Source: Rikenella microfusus (lineage in GTDB: Bacteria > Bacteroidota > Bacteroidia > Bacteroidales > SZUA-534). Taken from it: DNA of 10,878 nt. Under the pieces are notes generated by a model, which made no database searches, had not been told where the DNA came from, and saw nothing but the letters and a program-made list of their open reading frames with translations. The stretch covers positions 1 through 10,878 of the forward strand of contig DYQV01000067.1 of the NCBI GenBank assembly GCA_020719105.1. The letters run 5' to 3'. Shown here piece by piece: positions 7,425 through 10,878 of the stretch. Position 1 is the stretch's first letter, and the number at the start of each line of letters is the position of its first letter. Position numbers and translations under genes: made by a program.

Positions 7425-7432
7425 TATATTTG
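7425..7432 (+). promoter_or_regulatory. second TATATTTG -7-like box
   Basis: This is a perfect TAnnTTTG match 59 nt before the ATG at 7492 and 64 bp after an identical GTTATATTTG site. Its distance to the gene is better than that of the distal site, but no TTTG or TTG lies at the right -33 spacing. It may be the true -7 box with a weak -33, or a duplicated site. Confidence 0.35.
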
Positions 7433-7491
7433 TTACAATCCTAATTCTATTTTTTAGATAAAAAAATAGTACTAAAACCATCAAATACAGC

Positions 7492-8760
7492 ATGCATCGC
7501 TATTTCAAAATATCACTATTTTTAATTCAATGGGTCATTTTTCCCTTGCTATTAATATCAAATCCCACGTATTCACAAATTGGAAGGTTTGATCAAATTC
7601 TAAAGAAAATAATATATAAGCAAGGCAATTCATATTACCTTATTCTACATGAAAATTTTTACCGGGCCAAATCGGAAAGCTATTCAAAAGGAAATACTCG
7701 TTCCATTGGATATAATAGTTCCCGCATAACAGTATATAGTTTAAGTGACGGTAAAATACTTGCTCAAAAAGAAATGGGAGTTATGGATAGCACGGAAGCT
7801 TGTTTGGTTTTGGGCTGTACACCGGAAAATCTATGGATATACTCTAAAAAATACAAATCAGGTATTCAATCACTGAATCCACTTACACTTGAAAGAAAAG
7901 TATCGCAAGCCTTTATTTATGAGAACCTAAAACAATCCATTGGCCGTTTTGCCGATCCATTTTGGCAAGAAATTGACAAATTCTATGGTTTTGATCCGAT
8001 TCAACTAAAACTCATAGCTAGCAATGAACAAAATCAAAAGTATTATATTGATTTAGAACATTATACTTCAGAAAAAATTACTGAAAATATCAATCTAAAG
8101 TTTCAATGGGTTTATTATCTTAGGTCAGTTGCCTACTTTCAAGATTCTTTATTGAGACTCGATGGTTTTGACAACATGGTTTTAATAAATTCCGGAAAAA
8201 AAAGCAGCGAATTAGAGTTTTTAAATGGACAGTTCATGATGGAACAAAATCCTAAACAGCTATTCCTCTATTACATAAATTTGCAGGAAAGCATTACCAA
8301 TCAATTAATTACTTTTCAAACAAAAAAAGTAACCGCAAAAGATTTAGAAATTAATACGAAGTTGGAACTAAAGCTCAATAATGCCAAAAACAATACAGCT
8401 TCAATTTTAAAAGGAATAAAACCCGATGATGTATTGTTGCAACCCAACGAAAATTCATTTTTTATTTGGTCAAAAAATGATGAATCCAATGAATCCTTGA
8501 TCCGGATTTCAAAAATTTCGTCACCTTCCTATGGAAATTTTTCAATCGGTTGGGGAACCCGAATTCCCGGAATGTTTTTTAATGTGTCATCGGCAAGAAA
8601 TTCAAGAGAATTCAAACAAAATTTTGGTGATTTTATTCCCGAATCTGATTTCATTCAATTTGAACTAGTTGAACAACGATTGATAATCCTATATTTAGGG
8701 CAGGTTTGCTGTTTGAATACTGAAAATGGAACTATGAATTGGGTATTTTTAATAAAATAG
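7492..8760 (+). CDS. secreted protein of unknown function, possibly beta-propeller-like
   Basis: This 422-residue protein has a signal peptide at residues 1-28 (MHRYFKISLFLIQWVIF...TYS-Q), so it is exported. I do not recognise the family. The mature part alternates short hydrophobic strands with polar turns. Two stretches resemble blades of PQQ-like or WD-type propellers: VYSLSDGKILAQKEMG at about 81-96 and VCCLNTENGTMNWVF at about 405-419. Both have a 'value held in a quantity, then D/N-G turn, then strand ending in W or K' look. No catalytic motif, lipobox, membrane anchor or C-terminal secretion domain is visible. The ATG at 7492 is the first in frame after a TAA in the upstream T/A-rich stretch. 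The gene is monocistronic, divergent from the receptor operon and convergent with fbp, ending 35 nt before its stop. A propeller-type binding or assembly role is a guess. Confidence 0.75.
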   Translation: MHRYFKISLFLIQWVIFPLLLISNPTYSQIGRFDQILKKIIYKQGNSYYLILHENFYRAKSESYSKGNTRSIGYNSSRITVYSLSDGKILAQKEMGVMDSTEACLVLGCTPENLWIYSKKYKSGIQSLNPLTLERKVSQAFIYENLKQSIGRFADPFWQEIDKFYGFDPIQLKLIASNEQNQKYYIDLEHYTSEKITENINLKFQWVYYLRSVAYFQDSLLRLDGFDNMVLINSGKKSSELEFLNGQFMMEQNPKQLFLYYINLQESITNQLITFQTKKVTAKDLEINTKLELKLNNAKNNTASILKGIKPDDVLLQPNENSFFIWSKNDESNESLIRISKISSPSYGNFSIGWGTRIPGMFFNVSSARNSREFKQNFGDFIPESDFIQFELVEQRLIILYLGQVCCLNTENGTMNWVFLIK

Positions 8761-8795
8761 TACCCATATAAACTACAAAAGAGAATAATTTACAG

Positions 8796-10775
8796 TCAAT
8801 TGATATCTATACTTTCTTCCTTTAAATAACCTTTTCGGTAAGCAATAAGCAGATTTTCCAACTCACCAATTTCTTTTCGAAGATGTTCACCAATATCCGT
8901 ATCCCCAACACGCTGCCTTACTGAAGATTTTTCCAATATCCTCAGGTCTGAAATAATGTCCGTTTCCTCTTCAATGGCTTTTTGGGTCGAATCAAAAGGC
9001 TCATGAGCGGCCAGCATTAATCCATACGAATTGTAAATGAGTGTATAACCGGCAATACCCGTTTCGGGCTGGTAGGCTTTAGCAAGACCACCATCAATCA
9101 CAATCATACGGCCATTTCCTTTTACCGGGTCTTCTCCTTTTTTAAATTTAACTGGAACATGACCATTCACAATTCTTGAGTGGTTTTCTTCCAATCCAAA
9201 TTCCTTCAATACTTTTATACTTAACTCTTCTTGATCGCGTAAATTAAAATAGGGGTTTTTATCTTCAATATGAGTCTCCTTATCTTCAATAAAATAACGC
9301 TCAAAAGTGGCCATTTTTGTTTTTCCAAATAATGGGGAATCAGTACCTGACCATAAATAATAAATATAGTCAAGACCCACACTATCGGCACCGTTATTTT
9401 GCTTGTCGTAATAACACTGCCTTATAATTTCATCAAACTTATCGAGCAAGGCTTTTCCTGCATAAAACGATCCTTCAATTTTTACTTTCTTGAATTCTCC
9501 CTCTGCTGTCATTGGAATGCAGCCGTGAAACATCAAATTAGCATTCATTTTAAGGTACATACTTCCGCGGTTAAGCAAAAATTTCAGGTGCCGTTGTAAT
9601 TTTTGACTTTTTAAAAACGAATTTCGCAGTCGCTCCATTACTTCCTGTTCCTGAGAAGTAAGCTGATAAGGGTTTTTAGGATCAATGGTTGGAAAATTAT
9701 GGTCTGTTAAAGGATATGTTTTTCGTCCCATCCGAATGGTTCCTTTTTCATAATCAATATGTTCCAACACCAATCTATCTTCCATTTTAAATCCAGGGTG
9801 TCGTTTAATCAATTGTCCTTCTAACTTAAACTGAATAACCGCAATAGCTTTCTGCATCTGCATAACCATGAATATCTCATCGTTGTTGTATTCTCGGTTA
9901 CCGGTAAGTTTCGGTTTAAAGGCACTGCATGGATCATCTTTATAAACTTGCATGGCAAAGGTAGCTAAAGGTAAAAGGTTTATACCATAGGCATCTTCAA
10001 CAGTACTCAGGTTGTCGTAGCGGGCCGCAATGCGAATTAAATTGGCAATTAGAGGGGTAGAACCCATAGCGGCACCCATCCATACCACATCATGATTTCC
10101 CCATTGAATATCAATTTCTTTATATAGCATAAGAGTCTCAATAATCAAGTCAGGACTGGGTCCCCTATCAAAAATATCACCCACAATATGCAGCCGATCA
10201 ATTACAAGTTTACGGATAAGTATGCATAGCTCCACAATAAATTCCTTTGCTCTGCCCGTGCTAATAATCGTATCAATAATACCATCGTAGTAATGCTGTT
10301 TATTAATTTTATTTTCATCCTCATGCAAGAGTTCCTCAATAACATAAGAAAAATCTTTAGGAAGTGCTTTGCGCACCTTCGATCGTGTATATTTTGACGA
10401 AACCGATCGACAAACTTTTATGAGTCGGTGCAAGGTAAGTTTATACCATTCATCAAGCGCTGGCTCTTTACGCATAACCAACCGTATTTTTTCCTCGGGA
10501 TAATAAATTAGCGTGGCTAAGCTGTCTTTTTCCGATTCACGTAAAGTATCTTTAAATATTTCACTTATACGGCGCTTTACAACACCCGATGCACTGTTTA
10601 ATAAATGAGTGAATGCCTCATATTCGCCATGCAAATCGCTTAGGAAATGTTCAGTACCTTTTGGTAAACTCAAAATGGCTTTTAGATTGATAATTTCGGT
10701 ACTGGCCTTTTGAATGGAAGGATATCGCCTAGCCAATAGTCCTAAATACCGCAAATCCTGTTCAGAAAAATCCAT
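8796..10775 (-). CDS. fbp: fructose-1,6-bisphosphatase, class III
   Basis: The enzyme hydrolyses fructose 1,6-bisphosphate to fructose 6-phosphate and phosphate, the committed step of gluconeogenesis, in the cytoplasm. At 659 residues it has the full length of the class III family (Bacillus subtilis Fbp type), which is unrelated to the class I enzyme. It carries the calcineurin-like metallophosphoesterase signatures in order: SDLHGE at 46-51 (D47 and H49), GDIFDRGP at 199-206 (D200 and D203) and GNHD at 226-229. Further conserved blocks are FHGCIPMTAEGEF, VNGHVPVK and RMIVIDGGLAKAYQ in the C-terminal half. These residues should bind the two catalytic metal ions, usually manganese. No motif is missing, so it looks functional. 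Family members can be controlled allosterically (phosphoenolpyruvate in B. subtilis), but that cannot be seen here. The ATG at 10775 follows a good promoter by about 27 nt. The gene is alone and no hairpin terminator lies in the 35 bp before the convergent neighbour. Confidence 0.97.
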   Translation of the reverse strand: MDFSEQDLRYLGLLARRYPSIQKASTEIINLKAILSLPKGTEHFLSDLHGEYEAFTHLLNSASGVVKRRISEIFKDTLRESEKDSLATLIYYPEEKIRLVMRKEPALDEWYKLTLHRLIKVCRSVSSKYTRSKVRKALPKDFSYVIEELLHEDENKINKQHYYDGIIDTIISTGRAKEFIVELCILIRKLVIDRLHIVGDIFDRGPSPDLIIETLMLYKEIDIQWGNHDVVWMGAAMGSTPLIANLIRIAARYDNLSTVEDAYGINLLPLATFAMQVYKDDPCSAFKPKLTGNREYNNDEIFMVMQMQKAIAVIQFKLEGQLIKRHPGFKMEDRLVLEHIDYEKGTIRMGRKTYPLTDHNFPTIDPKNPYQLTSQEQEVMERLRNSFLKSQKLQRHLKFLLNRGSMYLKMNANLMFHGCIPMTAEGEFKKVKIEGSFYAGKALLDKFDEIIRQCYYDKQNNGADSVGLDYIYYLWSGTDSPLFGKTKMATFERYFIEDKETHIEDKNPYFNLRDQEELSIKVLKEFGLEENHSRIVNGHVPVKFKKGEDPVKGNGRMIVIDGGLAKAYQPETGIAGYTLIYNSYGLMLAAHEPFDSTQKAIEEETDIISDLRILEKSSVRQRVGDTDIGEHLRKEIGELENLLIAYRKGYLKEESIDIN

Positions 10776-10802
10776 ACCCGTAATAATTAGTTTATATAAA
10801 TG

Positions 10803-10834
10803 CGAAACTAAGTATTAACAGGCATGCCAGCAAA
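10803..10834 (-). promoter_or_regulatory. promoter of fbp
   Basis: On the minus strand TTTG (10834-10831), a 20-nt spacer and TAGTTTCG (10810-10803) match the Bacteroidota TTTG / TAnnTTTG pattern with one mismatch. Transcription would begin near 10797, leaving a leader of only about 20 nt before the ATG at 10775. A perfect 8-bp palindrome, GGCATGCC (10821-10828), lies between the two boxes and could be an operator half-site pair. Confidence 0.5.
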
Positions 10835-10878
10835 AAAGTTATATCGTTTTATATGTTTAATACCATAGGATGCTTTAA

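Larger units (their letters stand above)
7044..7491. other. divergent intergenic region (448 bp)
   Basis: This AT-rich spacer separates the divergent receptor operon (minus) and secreted-protein gene (plus). It holds two identical GTTATATTTG sites (7359-7368 and 7423-7432) for the plus strand. Two weaker minus-strand boxes are TATGCTTTG (7094-7086) and TAGCTTTG (7334-7327). A perfect 6-bp hairpin, TTATCG-GTGAA-CGATAA (7260-7276), has no T-run. I see no open frame with coding character and no RNA gene. Confidence 0.5.

Noticed and set aside
9399..9599. 66-residue plus-strand open frame
   Set aside because: Antisense to conserved fbp sequence.
10824..10868. 14-codon plus-strand frame from an ATG near the window end
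   Set aside because: Too short, overlaps the fbp promoter, and has no supporting signal.

Overview
The window is AT-rich chromosomal DNA from a member of the Bacteroidota. Four things support this: a TonB-dependent receptor with an N-terminal carboxypeptidase-regulatory-like domain followed by a DUF4249-type lipoprotein, a periplasmic-TPR/SpoIIE-phosphatase fusion, a class III fructose-1,6-bisphosphatase, and promoter-like sites of the TTTG-N19/20-TAnnTTTG type with no Shine-Dalgarno sequences. I cannot place it more finely than the phylum; a Bacteroidales/Marinilabiliales-like lineage is only an impression.

Layout from left to right. Positions 1-120 (minus) hold a possible 39-residue ORF of doubtful reality. 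A tRNA-Ser(CGA) with an encoded CCA lies at 253-342 (minus), followed by a good intrinsic terminator. A leader rich in inverted repeats (379-525) precedes a large plus-strand gene (560-3139). That gene encodes a secreted-then-anchored sensor: signal peptide, eleven TPR units in perfect 40-residue register, one membrane helix, a coiled coil and a cytoplasmic SpoIIE/PP2C-type phosphatase. At its stop codon sits a 142-bp MITE-like element (3139-3280) with 15-bp imperfect terminal inverted repeats flanked by a 6-7 bp direct repeat. Next come a decayed minus-strand gene fragment (3280-3541, frameshifted at an A8 tract) and a hairpin-forming segment (3496-3561).

Positions 3801-7043 (minus) form a two-gene operon: a 784-residue TonB-dependent outer-membrane receptor followed 3 nt later by a 294-residue DUF4249-type lipoprotein. 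By inference these form an outer-membrane uptake or binding unit for an unknown ligand. A 448-bp divergent intergenic region with two identical -7-like boxes leads to an unidentified secreted protein (7492-8760, plus). That gene converges, with only 35 bp between, on fbp (8796-10775, minus), the gluconeogenic class III fructose-1,6-bisphosphatase. fbp has a convincing Bacteroidota-type promoter at 10803-10834.

No CRISPR array, prophage, restriction or defence locus, or toxin module is visible. The genes do not obviously form one system. The least ordinary stretch is 3133-3561, where a small inverted-repeat element has inserted exactly at a gene end beside a degraded gene. The regular TPR array of the phosphatase and the orphan receptor/lipoprotein pair are also worth attention.
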